Source of the DNA: a virus
Length of the DNA: 21,726 bases
Strand: one strand, 5' to 3'
IMG/VR virus record: IMGVR_UViG_3300037963_000274
Coordinates: 1 to 21,726 of that record
Position numbers and translations under genes: made by a program. Positions 7,850 to 14,507 of this stretch are shown here, piece after piece. The notes beneath the pieces were generated by a model. That model did no database searches, was not told the origin of the DNA, and saw nothing but the letters and a program-made list of their open reading frames with translations. How positions within the stretch are numbered: the stretch's first letter is position 1; the number at the start of each line of letters is the position of its first letter.

Positions 7850-8065
7850 TTACTTATCAGATTTATTTTCAATAGTAAGTGTAGACATTTCATCTTTCAC
7901 TTCTTTTATTTCATTTTCATAATGCTCTTTTTGTTCTTCAAGATAATCTAATCTAGCTTGTAACTTTTTTTGTTGAGCTTCTTGATACATCTTTTCAGAT
8001 ACGACCATTACTTTTGGTCTCATTAAATCAAAATGATTATAGAACATGTTGTCCAATAACATCAT
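7850..8065 (-). CDS. Small coiled-coil protein, last gene of the - strand module
   Basis: A 71-residue protein with an N-terminal part MMLLDNMFYNHFDLMRPKVM. After it comes a long charged heptad helix from about residue 24 to 62 (KMYQEAQQKKLQARLDYLEE and onward), so it is probably an oligomeric coiled coil. I do not recognise a family. It has a strong Shine-Dalgarno in the leader AAGGAGAAATACT, nearly the same leader used by the PqqA-like and holin genes upstream. Its stop lies within ten bases of the shared terminator. By position it belongs to the lysis-end cassette and may be a lysis accessory or a small virion protein. Neither is shown by sequence. Confidence 0.65.
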   Translation of the reverse strand: MMLLDNMFYNHFDLMRPKVMVVSEKMYQEAQQKKLQARLDYLEEQKEHYENEIKEVKDEMSTLTIENKSDK

Positions 8066-8122
8066 AGTATTTCTCCTTTTAGTTTATTATCCCTTAATAG
8101 GCAATAATGTTTTTATTAACTA

Positions 8123-8160
8123 GGTTTAAGCCATACCTTTTAAAGCATATGGCTTATACC
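8123..8160. repeat. Inverted repeat / stem-loop between pqqA-like gene and coiled-coil gene
   Basis: GGTTTAAGCCATA (8123-8135) pairs with TATGGCTTATACC (8148-8160). Nine consecutive pairs, one T-T mismatch and three more pairs flank a 12-base loop. On the - strand it follows the pqqA-like stop and a T7 run (8161-8167, read as A on +). No T-run follows it on either strand, so it is not a standard terminator. It may stabilise or process the upstream small mRNA, or be a protein-binding dyad. The rest of the gap between the two genes (8066-8175) holds no convincing gene. Confidence 0.6.
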
Positions 8161-8175
8161 AAAAAAATAATGCTA

Positions 8176-8256
8176 TTACTTTTCAGCACAAGCATATGAA
8201 TTAATTTCTAAACCTACAGAAATTTCTGTTGCAACAGGTTTTGTCCATTGTTTCAT
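8176..8256 (-). CDS. pqqA: PqqA-like PQQ precursor peptide
   Basis: A 26-residue peptide gene with start ATG 8254-8256 and stop TAA 8176-8178. PqqA is the ribosomal peptide whose conserved Glu and Tyr side chains are joined by the radical SAM enzyme PqqE (with PqqD), then cut out and converted to the redox cofactor pyrroloquinoline quinone. Here the fingerprint is intact: W4, P7, then VATEISVGLEINSYACAE with E17 and Y21 in the E-x-x-x-Y spacing. It resembles the Methylobacterium form (EICVGMEVTSYESAE) more than the Klebsiella form. The ribosome-binding site AAGGAG lies inside the end of the holin gene, whose stop is one base upstream of this start. No pqqB-F gene is in the window, so the host would have to mature the peptide. 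Alternatives are a decoy of PqqD/PqqE or an unrelated modified peptide. Confidence 0.82.
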   Translation of the reverse strand: MKQWTKPVATEISVGLEINSYACAEK

Positions 8257-8257
8257 A

Positions 8258-8629
8258 TTATTTCTCCTTCCATGTTTTAATTCCTTTCTCAGCACCTCTA
8301 CTTATGATATAGCCACCAATACCAATCTGTAATAAATCAAACAGTTTCATAATAACTGCGTCTGATAAATTCTCAGGATGTATTCCAAACCAATACATAA
8401 ATAAAAGTAACAAGAAAGATACCATAGTTAATGGTCTCCAATTACGTTGTAACCAACCTTCACCTTTAGCTTCAGCAACCACTACAGATGCAGCAGCTTT
8501 TTCTATGTCTGCTGAGTGCGTAACTAGTGCTTTGTTTAATTCTGATTGAGCCTTTGCTTGAGCAGCTTTATCAGGAATTATTCTATCAATTACTTTACCT
8601 AATATAGGTGCAATCATTGGTAATAACAT
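8258..8629 (-). CDS. Holin of the 3TMP type (putative)
   Basis: A 123-residue protein that would form the cytoplasmic-membrane lesion at lysis. The N-terminus is an amphipathic or hydrophobic helix (LLPMIAPILGKVIDRIIPDK) followed by an Ala-rich charged region. At about residues 60-70 comes WLQRNWRPLTM, then a membrane segment (VSFLLLLFMYWFGI) and a second hydrophobic segment near 95-112 (LFDLLQIGIGGYIISRG). The 'PD', 'E/ASVVVAE', 'W.RnWRPlT' and terminal 'GGYIISRGAEK' features are those of the three-TM phage holin family found in gene transfer agents and marine phages. The start has GGGAG in the leader GGAGAAATATT. It is followed one base after its stop by the PqqA-like gene. No endolysin is in the window. 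Confidence 0.75.
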   Translation of the reverse strand: MLLPMIAPILGKVIDRIIPDKAAQAKAQSELNKALVTHSADIEKAAASVVVAEAKGEGWLQRNWRPLTMVSFLLLLFMYWFGIHPENLSDAVIMKLFDLLQIGIGGYIISRGAEKGIKTWKEK

Positions 8630-8651
8630 AATATTTCTCCCATTTATATGT

Positions 8652-8657
8652 ATTATA
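8652..8657 (-). promoter_or_regulatory. Perfect -10 hexamer upstream of the holin gene (possible promoter)
   Basis: TATAAT on the - strand lies about 22 bases upstream of the holin start, in the 40-base gap after the previous gene. The matching -35 at 17-base spacing (TTTTCT) is poor, so this is a weak candidate for an extra promoter for the holin-pqqA-coiled-coil group. Confidence 0.35.
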
Positions 8658-8669
8658 ACTCATATTTAT

Positions 8670-9245
8670 CTAAAAGAAAAGAGTTAATTTATTATTTTTG
8701 TTCATCTTACATTTACCTTCAAGGCAAATTAAGTCATTGTTTTCATTAGTTTTTTGATAATACTTATGAAGAGGACTAGTGTAAAAGTAAAATGAACCCT
8801 CCTGCATAGGTATATAATATTTTTTAGTGCCAGGTCTATTGTAATAAAACAAAGCTGAACTTGAGTTACCTATATGTATTGGTAACACAAAGTAACAATC
8901 AGCTTTATGATTTAAATTACAATACGTACCATCTTCCTGAATTATTTCAAATGCAGGAGATGAGTATGTGTCTTCAAATGTTAAATCTTCTACATACATA
9001 TTGTTTAACATTTGTTTTACTTTAAATAATAATGAAGGAAACTTTTCAAAGATAATTGGATTGTAAGTTAAACACTTATCTTTGTAAGTATCTTCAGTAT
9101 CTGTGTTTTCTTTTCCTGAACCTAATGAAAATCTATCATAATATTTTGACCAAGAATCTTTTAAATCCATTACTGATTTATAGATTGCCTGACAATCTCT
9201 ATCTTCTATAAAATTTTTAATCGTTATTGAAGAGAGTATTTTCAT
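8670..9245 (-). CDS. Possible 2OG-Fe(II) oxygenase-like protein (weak)
   Basis: A 191-residue protein if it begins at ATG 9245. This start overlaps the previous gene by 29 bases and has AAAGGA about 11 bases upstream. A longer in-frame start at 9356 would lie far inside that gene. The opening 'ITIKNFIEDRDCQAIYKSV' is the usual beginning of 2-oxoglutarate/Fe(II) dioxygenases of the prolyl-hydroxylase type. The second half has an H113..D116 pair, 'FYYNRPGTKKYYIPMQEGSF' and 'YFYTSPLHKYYQ' with H160. These match the jelly-roll order of first histidine, acid, G-loop and second histidine. The spacing H-x-x-D departs from the standard H-x-D, and the 2OG-binding Arg is not obvious, so activity is uncertain. 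It follows two glycosyltransferase genes, and a role in modifying a glycan or virion protein would be inference. Confidence 0.4.
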   Translation of the reverse strand: MKILSSITIKNFIEDRDCQAIYKSVMDLKDSWSKYYDRFSLGSGKENTDTEDTYKDKCLTYNPIIFEKFPSLLFKVKQMLNNMYVEDLTFEDTYSSPAFEIIQEDGTYCNLNHKADCYFVLPIHIGNSSSALFYYNRPGTKKYYIPMQEGSFYFYTSPLHKYYQKTNENNDLICLEGKCKMNKNNKLTLFF

Positions 9246-11493
9246 ACTTAGGATGTTCCTTTCTTCCACCTGTCTTCCATAACTCAGAAACAAGAGTACC
9301 TTCTCCATATAGTTCCATATGCATATCAACATCTTGTCTTTGAAATAATTTTTCACAATCTTGTGCCATAGCTAGTAACTCGCCTGTAGTCCAGAACTTC
9401 TTATTATTTGTAGTAACGTGTAAGTATTTACCTTTACCTGTTGTACTATCAACTGCATCTTTATCTTTAGGTTCATCCATTGAACAATCAAAACCATATA
9501 GTTTAAAGTTTCTAAATCCTAATGTATGCCCAACACTAATGGCTCTCATTGCTGCACAAGTACCACCAGTTAGTAGAACTGTATCATCAGGTATACCTAA
9601 TTCTTTTGGTATAGTAACTTTATTATCTGTGTTCTTCTCAACAATAGCATCTGAGTAGGCATTCCAACCCACTATCTTTGCACTCTTATCTTTTAAGAAA
9701 TCTACAACTGAGGTATCAGTCATAGATGATACAAAGAATATAGTTTCTTTAGGTATCTCTTTAAATAATTCTTTACGAACAATACCATGTGTACTTGTAC
9801 CTTCAATAGGTCTAGGGTCAAGTATGTTACATGCCCAAGGAACTATACCTTCTTTTAAAAGCATAGGTAGTGAATGTTTAACACACATAATTTTATTTTG
9901 TGTTGACTTGAGATAGTCTTTATACTTTAAAAATGAAGGACCACCTGATACTATGTTAAGTATCTCTCCATGTGGTCTAGCTTTAGTTAACCATTTATTA
10001 ATTGACTGTACATTATTCTTAATATTATTTCTAATATAATCAGTAGGCATACAGTCTTTTGGTTTAACAATTATTGGAACGTGATTGAAACTTTCAGGGA
10101 GTTTATCAAGATTAGATTTATGAAGAACAACAGCAAGATGAGTAATACCACCACCTGCCACTGGGTCATTAGATGGAAGAACTTTTTTGCGTAGCTTTTT
10201 ACTAAGGGCATCAAATACTTTATTTGTTCCTTTATGTTCATCAACTACTTCCTTTCCTTTTTCATCTTTAGTAAAGTAATCATCAAATACAACAGCAGGT
10301 ATATCCTTTGTCATATTATAATCATGCTGAACAGTTTCAAAACTATGACCACCATCTAAATATGCAATGTCAAAATCTTTTTGTTGTGTTAGTGTTACTT
10401 TAGTATCACCCTTAACTAATTTAAATTCAAAGTTTTTGTTCATTTTTTCTTTAACAAAAGTTTTAAATTCTTTTAGTCTATTATTAACTGCTTCATAAAG
10501 ATTGTGTGGTTTAGTATTCATTTCAGTTGCATCAGTAAATTCATCTGCATCTTCAAATAAATCATAACCTTCATAGTAAACTTTGTCTACGTTGTCAAAA
10601 GCTGCCAGTGCCATTTCAATAGCACGACCACCATTCCATGTACCTGTCTCCAGTATTCTTGAAAACTTGTAATGTCTGATGACATCTGCCAATTGTTTGT
10701 ACCTCTTTGGACCAACGACATCAGGTGTGGTCTTATCAGATAACAAGTCCTTCCTATTACCCTTGAAGTGTTCAAAGTAATTTGCCAAAGGAGAATTATT
10801 AAACGCATCTAAACCTCTCACGTCTGGTGTTAAACTATGTTTCTTTAAACCATGTGCACCATAGATATTAAATAATCTTTCAAAGATAAATCCATCATGC
10901 CATTCTCTATATGAAAGAACTTCGTGACTATTATAAAGACCTCTCATATCCCCTAGTAAATCAAGGGGTGGGACAGTATTAAGATTAAAAGCCATGAAAG
11001 ATGTTTCACTATAGTCCACATCCTTCCTACCTAAGTGGACGAGTTCAGAACCTAGGGGAATGATTCTAAACAAGTCTTGTTTATTAACAGGCTTTTTAAG
11101 GATAATGTCAGCATCTAACCATACTACCCACCCAGCTTGTACACTCTTTTCTACCAACTTGAAGGAGAAGTCAGTCAGAGCATACACTTTGTGACACCAT
11201 TTAATGGCATCTAATCTCCAGTTATAAGGCATCTTACCACCTTCAGTACCATCATGAAGTTTCATTTCTTCACGATAGGTAATCATTTCATCTACCTTAT
11301 TAAGATTTTTAAATGTTATTTTATTTGATTTAGGAAACTCTTTTATCTGTTCATCAGTAAAGTCATGATAGTAAGCAGTTAAATGTAAATCATCAGCCAT
11401 AAACTTTACAACTGAGTCAATCATTTTCTTTGCATAAGTTTCCCATCCCTTTGGACTAAAGGAAGTTACGATATTTATTGTGTCTTTATTCAT
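9217..11493 (-). CDS. Tri-domain glycosyltransferase / methyltransferase / DUF115 (MptE-like) protein
   Basis: A 758-residue fusion with three readable domains. Residues 1-245 look like a GT-A glycosyltransferase, with a metal-binding D127-A-D129 in VVWLDADIILKKP. Residues about 260-460 are a class I SAM methyltransferase, with motif I ILETGTWNGG at 280-289 and AYLDGGHSFETVQHDYN around 377-393, the Methyltransf_24-like pattern. Residues about 507-700 resemble DUF115/MptE-like proteins, with LNIVSGGPS (512-520), NILDPRP (556-562), LTGGTCAAM (641-649) and LYGFDCS (665-671). DUF115 proteins include flagellin-glycosylation (Maf-type) and pterin diphosphokinase-like members. The likely role is building or decorating a glycan, perhaps on the virion or host surface. 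It starts one base after the stop of the second glycosyltransferase, with only a weak Shine-Dalgarno. The substrate cannot be read from the sequence. Confidence 0.75.
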   Translation of the reverse strand: MNKDTINIVTSFSPKGWETYAKKMIDSVVKFMADDLHLTAYYHDFTDEQIKEFPKSNKITFKNLNKVDEMITYREEMKLHDGTEGGKMPYNWRLDAIKWCHKVYALTDFSFKLVEKSVQAGWVVWLDADIILKKPVNKQDLFRIIPLGSELVHLGRKDVDYSETSFMAFNLNTVPPLDLLGDMRGLYNSHEVLSYREWHDGFIFERLFNIYGAHGLKKHSLTPDVRGLDAFNNSPLANYFEHFKGNRKDLLSDKTTPDVVGPKRYKQLADVIRHYKFSRILETGTWNGGRAIEMALAAFDNVDKVYYEGYDLFEDADEFTDATEMNTKPHNLYEAVNNRLKEFKTFVKEKMNKNFEFKLVKGDTKVTLTQQKDFDIAYLDGGHSFETVQHDYNMTKDIPAVVFDDYFTKDEKGKEVVDEHKGTNKVFDALSKKLRKKVLPSNDPVAGGGITHLAVVLHKSNLDKLPESFNHVPIIVKPKDCMPTDYIRNNIKNNVQSINKWLTKARPHGEILNIVSGGPSFLKYKDYLKSTQNKIMCVKHSLPMLLKEGIVPWACNILDPRPIEGTSTHGIVRKELFKEIPKETIFFVSSMTDTSVVDFLKDKSAKIVGWNAYSDAIVEKNTDNKVTIPKELGIPDDTVLLTGGTCAAMRAISVGHTLGFRNFKLYGFDCSMDEPKDKDAVDSTTGKGKYLHVTTNNKKFWTTGELLAMAQDCEKLFQRQDVDMHMELYGEGTLVSELWKTGGRKEHPKYENTLFNND

Positions 11494-11494
11494 A

Positions 11495-12328
11495 TTAATA
11501 TGTTACCATCTTTGTAGGTCTTGTTTCATTTATAGTATTTCTATATAAAAGCTTTTCATCTTCCCAGTCTTGAGCAAATTGCATGGTTGCAAACTTACCA
11601 CCAAACCAAGGACCACCAAGAGAAAAATGTATAGCATTAGGACTTTCTTTTAATTCTGAAACACCAGGAATATGATTCCAACTAGCAGGTATCTCTCCTA
11701 TCTGGTCATCACTTGTCCATTTAAATTGATGTAGGTCTAAACCTTTCATAGTATTTACATCATCACTTGTTAAATTTTTTACATCTTTATGTTTCATATT
11801 AAATAACATTAGAGAAGACCAAAGTTTCTTATCATATCCAAGTTGCTTTTGATTATCCATCTTAGTATCTTCAGTAGGTTGCCAGTCAAACTTAACACAT
11901 GCAACAGCTTTATCAGCATAGTTCTCTTCTACAAACTTAAATAGTTTATCTATATCTCTAAGAAATAAAAAATCACAATCACAAAACATAACCCAATTTT
12001 TCATCTTATTTATCTTAGCTAGGTGAGGACATAGGAATCTAGTATGACTAAACTCTGTTGAAAAAGGTTTGTCATCTAGCACATCATATTTTTGTCCTTC
12101 ATTATCTTCTCTCCACTCTCTAGTAAAATGACCACTACTTCTTAAATGAGAAACATTTAAATCAATGATTGTTAAGGGTCTTGAGCTATGTCTAGCTAAT
12201 GAATTTTCACATACTCTGTAAGCTATATCTTCACGAGAATCATAACCTATAAAAACAAAGTTAGTTTGTTCTTTAGGTAAAGGATGAATTATTTCTTCCT
12301 TATGTGTTGTTCTTGCATTTATAAACAT
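11495..12328 (-). CDS. GT-A type glycosyltransferase
   Basis: A 277-residue single-domain glycosyltransferase. A nucleotide-binding N-terminus (FVFIGYDSREDIAYRVCENS) is followed by the D117-C118-D119 metal-binding motif in WVMFCDCDFLFLRDID. Near the end NHIPGVSE and AIHFSLGGPWF provide the late histidine typical of GT8-like folds, which transfer a sugar from a nucleotide sugar. AAGGAA seven bases upstream supports the start. It is directly upstream of, and nearly abuts, the tri-domain protein, whose first domain is another GT-A. The two probably act in sequence on one glycan. Marine phages carry comparable glycosyltransferases. The acceptor is unknown. Confidence 0.75.
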   Translation of the reverse strand: MFINARTTHKEEIIHPLPKEQTNFVFIGYDSREDIAYRVCENSLARHSSRPLTIIDLNVSHLRSSGHFTREWREDNEGQKYDVLDDKPFSTEFSHTRFLCPHLAKINKMKNWVMFCDCDFLFLRDIDKLFKFVEENYADKAVACVKFDWQPTEDTKMDNQKQLGYDKKLWSSLMLFNMKHKDVKNLTSDDVNTMKGLDLHQFKWTSDDQIGEIPASWNHIPGVSELKESPNAIHFSLGGPWFGGKFATMQFAQDWEDEKLLYRNTINETRPTKMVTY

Positions 12329-12337
12329 ATTTATTCC

Positions 12338-12406
12338 TTAAATAAAACTTGAACTAACTAAAACTATTAAAAGCATATAAAGTCCACCAATTATTATTCT
12401 TTTCAT
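12338..12406 (-). CDS. Putative 22-residue single-span membrane peptide
   Basis: A tiny frame that begins in an ATGA overlap with the stop of the 57-codon gene and ends TAA ten bases before the glycosyltransferase. It reads MKRIIIGGLYMLLIVLVSSS plus two residues: a basic start and one hydrophobic span. The overlap and the membrane-like composition support it. No family is recognised. Confidence 0.45.
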   Translation of the reverse strand: MKRIIIGGLYMLLIVLVSSSFI

Positions 12407-12576
12407 TTATCTTTCCTTTCAGTTTCATCACACCAATTACAAGGCTTACCTTTTTCTGTACCTATAATATCTTTTTCAACCTCACAATAATGTTCCCACA
12501 TATTATTTCTATATTTTAAATAATCATTAACTGTTAATTGATTATTAAATAAATAATTATATATTCTTTTAATCAT
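12403..12576 (-). CDS. Small CxxC-containing protein of unknown function
   Basis: A 57-residue frame from ATG 12576, with an aromatic, Asn-rich first half (MIKRIYNYLFNNQLTVNDYL) and a second half containing WEHYCEV and KPCNWCDE. The latter is a single CxxC knuckle that could bind zinc if paired with H29/C31. It has no clear Shine-Dalgarno, and a strong promoter overlaps its first codons. A transcript from that promoter would start inside the frame and could only yield the shorter 32-residue form from M26 (ATG 12501). It fills the gap between ribonucleotide reductase and the glycosyltransferase genes. Function unknown. Confidence 0.5.
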   Translation of the reverse strand: MIKRIYNYLFNNQLTVNDYLKYRNNMWEHYCEVEKDIIGTEKGKPCNWCDETERKDK

Positions 12577-12584
12577 AAAGTCAA
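12556..12584 (-). promoter_or_regulatory. Sigma70-type promoter for the glycosyltransferase-to-lysis operon
   Basis: On the - strand, TTGACT (12579-12584) is followed after exactly 17 bases by TATAAT (12556-12561). It sits just downstream of the ribonucleotide reductase stop and overlaps the beginning of the 57-codon frame, with a predicted start near 12549. It would transcribe the two small genes, both glycosyltransferase genes and probably the genes to the terminator at 7807. Confidence 0.65.
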
Positions 12585-12591
12585 TAAAAAA

Positions 12592-14505
12592 TTAAACTAT
12601 TTCACAAGCACCTGCAGTACATGCAAGTTCTTTTGATGAAGTAGTTGTATCTTCCTTCTCATAGTTAGTTAAGTCCATCCAATTAATATTTCTTGGGGTC
12701 TTAGCTAACCATTCTTCATAAGTTTTCTTATCAACTTCTTGATAAGGTGCTTGTTTGTATGAATGGTCAGAGTGTGGTAAGAATGAAACACCACTCATTA
12801 CATCAAAGTTTTCGTACACCCATGCACCAACTTGTAACCACTCCTCTTCTTTTACATAAACTGTAATTGAAGGTTTGTGTTCACACCAATGTAGCTGATA
12901 CATCTTCCATATCTCTAGTTGTTCAATAGCAGATTTAGCATCTCTCATAATTGAACTTGTTGGAGACTTCATAGGAAAGTATATAACCTTTGTATCATTA
13001 GGTTTCATTACATCATCTTCACCATAAAAACCTTTGTCTAACATCATGTCGCACAATGGGTCTTTTTTATCTGCTCTAACAGTTCTAAGATAGTAAGGTG
13101 AATAACGTGGGTGAATACCTGAAGCTGAGTCAACTAATTGTGATACAGTTCCTGAAGGTTTCACACAAGTAATAGCAGTAGCTTGGTTAACTCCTAACAT
13201 CTCTGCCCACTTTTTATTTGTTTTAATTGAATGTTCTTTAAGATTAATTAACATATCTTTTAAAGCATTCTGATTAAATATATCACCTGCTAAAACTTTG
13301 TGGTCCATGATACCAGTTAATGAAACACCTAGTAATCTTTCCTCTTCAGTATTATCTTTCCATTGTTTAGTTAAATATCTAAAGTCTGATAAAGTTGATT
13401 GAAGTGTACCAAAGATTGTAGCTATCTCTACCTTTTCTTTTAAAGTTTCTTCAGTATCATCAGGTCTTACAACTACTTCAGATAAATTACAGAATTGTTT
13501 ATTTCGTAGAACTATTTCTGAACATGGATTAGTTCCAAAATCATATTCACCATCTCTTCTACCTGAACGTGTTGCCATCTTTTGTGATGCAACTCTATTA
13601 AAGATACCACGTTCACCTGATTTAGAATCATAAAGAGATACCCACTCTTTCATAAATGTACCTATGTCAGGTTTCTCAGTGTAGGCTACAGAGTTATTAG
13701 CATAACTTCTTTGTGGATTATTGTCCCACCATTGACCAGTCTTTGCATCTCTCATTCTAATATCTGAAAGATTAGACAAGCTAATTAAAGCTGAACGTCT
13801 TACACCACCACAAACAACTACGTCTGCAATCTTACATACAATATCATGACACTCAATGCTTGTTAGTTTTCTACCACTAGCTTTTTGAAATGTCTCAATA
13901 CTAAATTTAAATAAATCTCTTAATGGGTCAGGACCACTAGCACGTCCACCAAATGTTTTTAGTTTAGCACCTGCAGGTCTGACAAGAGACATATCAAATT
14001 GTGGTATCTGTCCTGCATATAACATAGCAATAAGTTCACGATAAGACTTTGCCCAACCTATCTTACTGTCTCTAACTTTAATAACTGTTTCAGTTGTATG
14101 AAACTTCTCTGCAATCTCAGGAAGTTTATCAACGTACTGTCTTTCAACACTAAACCCTACACCAGTACCACACATAAGTATGTACATTATTTCATCAAAG
14201 GTTCTTACATTATCAATAGCAACATATGAACAGTTAAATCCTGCTACATTATCTTTGTCTAAGGCAGGACCTGCAGTCATCAATGCTCTCATTGAAGGCA
14301 TAACTTTTAATGTAGTGATAGCATCAACCCATCTATCTCTTTCTTTCTTATCTAATTTTTTATTAGTTAGTTTCTCATAACGTCCTTGCATATAACTAAC
14401 ATATCGTTCAACAGTTTCACTCCATGTTTCTCTTCTGTTTTCTTTCTCAATCCATCTCGCATAACGAGAGATGGCAATATAGTTTTGATATTCAGTTGGT
14501 AACAT
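12592..14505 (-). CDS. nrdJ: Class II (adenosylcobalamin-dependent) ribonucleotide reductase, monomeric type
   Basis: A 637-residue enzyme reducing ribonucleotides to deoxyribonucleotides for phage DNA synthesis. The active site is complete: redox cysteines C92 (FNCSY) and C339 (FCNLSE), and the thiyl-radical C328 with N326 and E330 in NPCSEI. The C-terminal swinging pair C629/C634 in CTAGAC has the same CX4C spacing as the Lactobacillus leichmannii enzyme. RGIFNR (299-304) and KPSGTVSQLVDSASGIH, the latter in the second half, also fit the family. There is no small-subunit gene, as expected for class II. It needs B12 from the host and is oxygen-independent. The start is supported by AAGGGGAA upstream. 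It lies two bases after a conserved phage gene, in the replication operon, and just before the second promoter. Confidence 0.93.
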   Translation of the reverse strand: MLPTEYQNYIAISRYARWIEKENRRETWSETVERYVSYMQGRYEKLTNKKLDKKERDRWVDAITTLKVMPSMRALMTAGPALDKDNVAGFNCSYVAIDNVRTFDEIMYILMCGTGVGFSVERQYVDKLPEIAEKFHTTETVIKVRDSKIGWAKSYRELIAMLYAGQIPQFDMSLVRPAGAKLKTFGGRASGPDPLRDLFKFSIETFQKASGRKLTSIECHDIVCKIADVVVCGGVRRSALISLSNLSDIRMRDAKTGQWWDNNPQRSYANNSVAYTEKPDIGTFMKEWVSLYDSKSGERGIFNRVASQKMATRSGRRDGEYDFGTNPCSEIVLRNKQFCNLSEVVVRPDDTEETLKEKVEIATIFGTLQSTLSDFRYLTKQWKDNTEEERLLGVSLTGIMDHKVLAGDIFNQNALKDMLINLKEHSIKTNKKWAEMLGVNQATAITCVKPSGTVSQLVDSASGIHPRYSPYYLRTVRADKKDPLCDMMLDKGFYGEDDVMKPNDTKVIYFPMKSPTSSIMRDAKSAIEQLEIWKMYQLHWCEHKPSITVYVKEEEWLQVGAWVYENFDVMSGVSFLPHSDHSYKQAPYQEVDKKTYEEWLAKTPRNINWMDLTNYEKEDTTTSSKELACTAGACEIV

Positions 14506-14507
14506 AA

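Noticed and set aside
9246-9356. Longer start for the oxygenase-like protein
   Set aside because: The extension overlaps the DUF115-like domain of the preceding gene, and the family-like N-terminus begins at ATG 9245.
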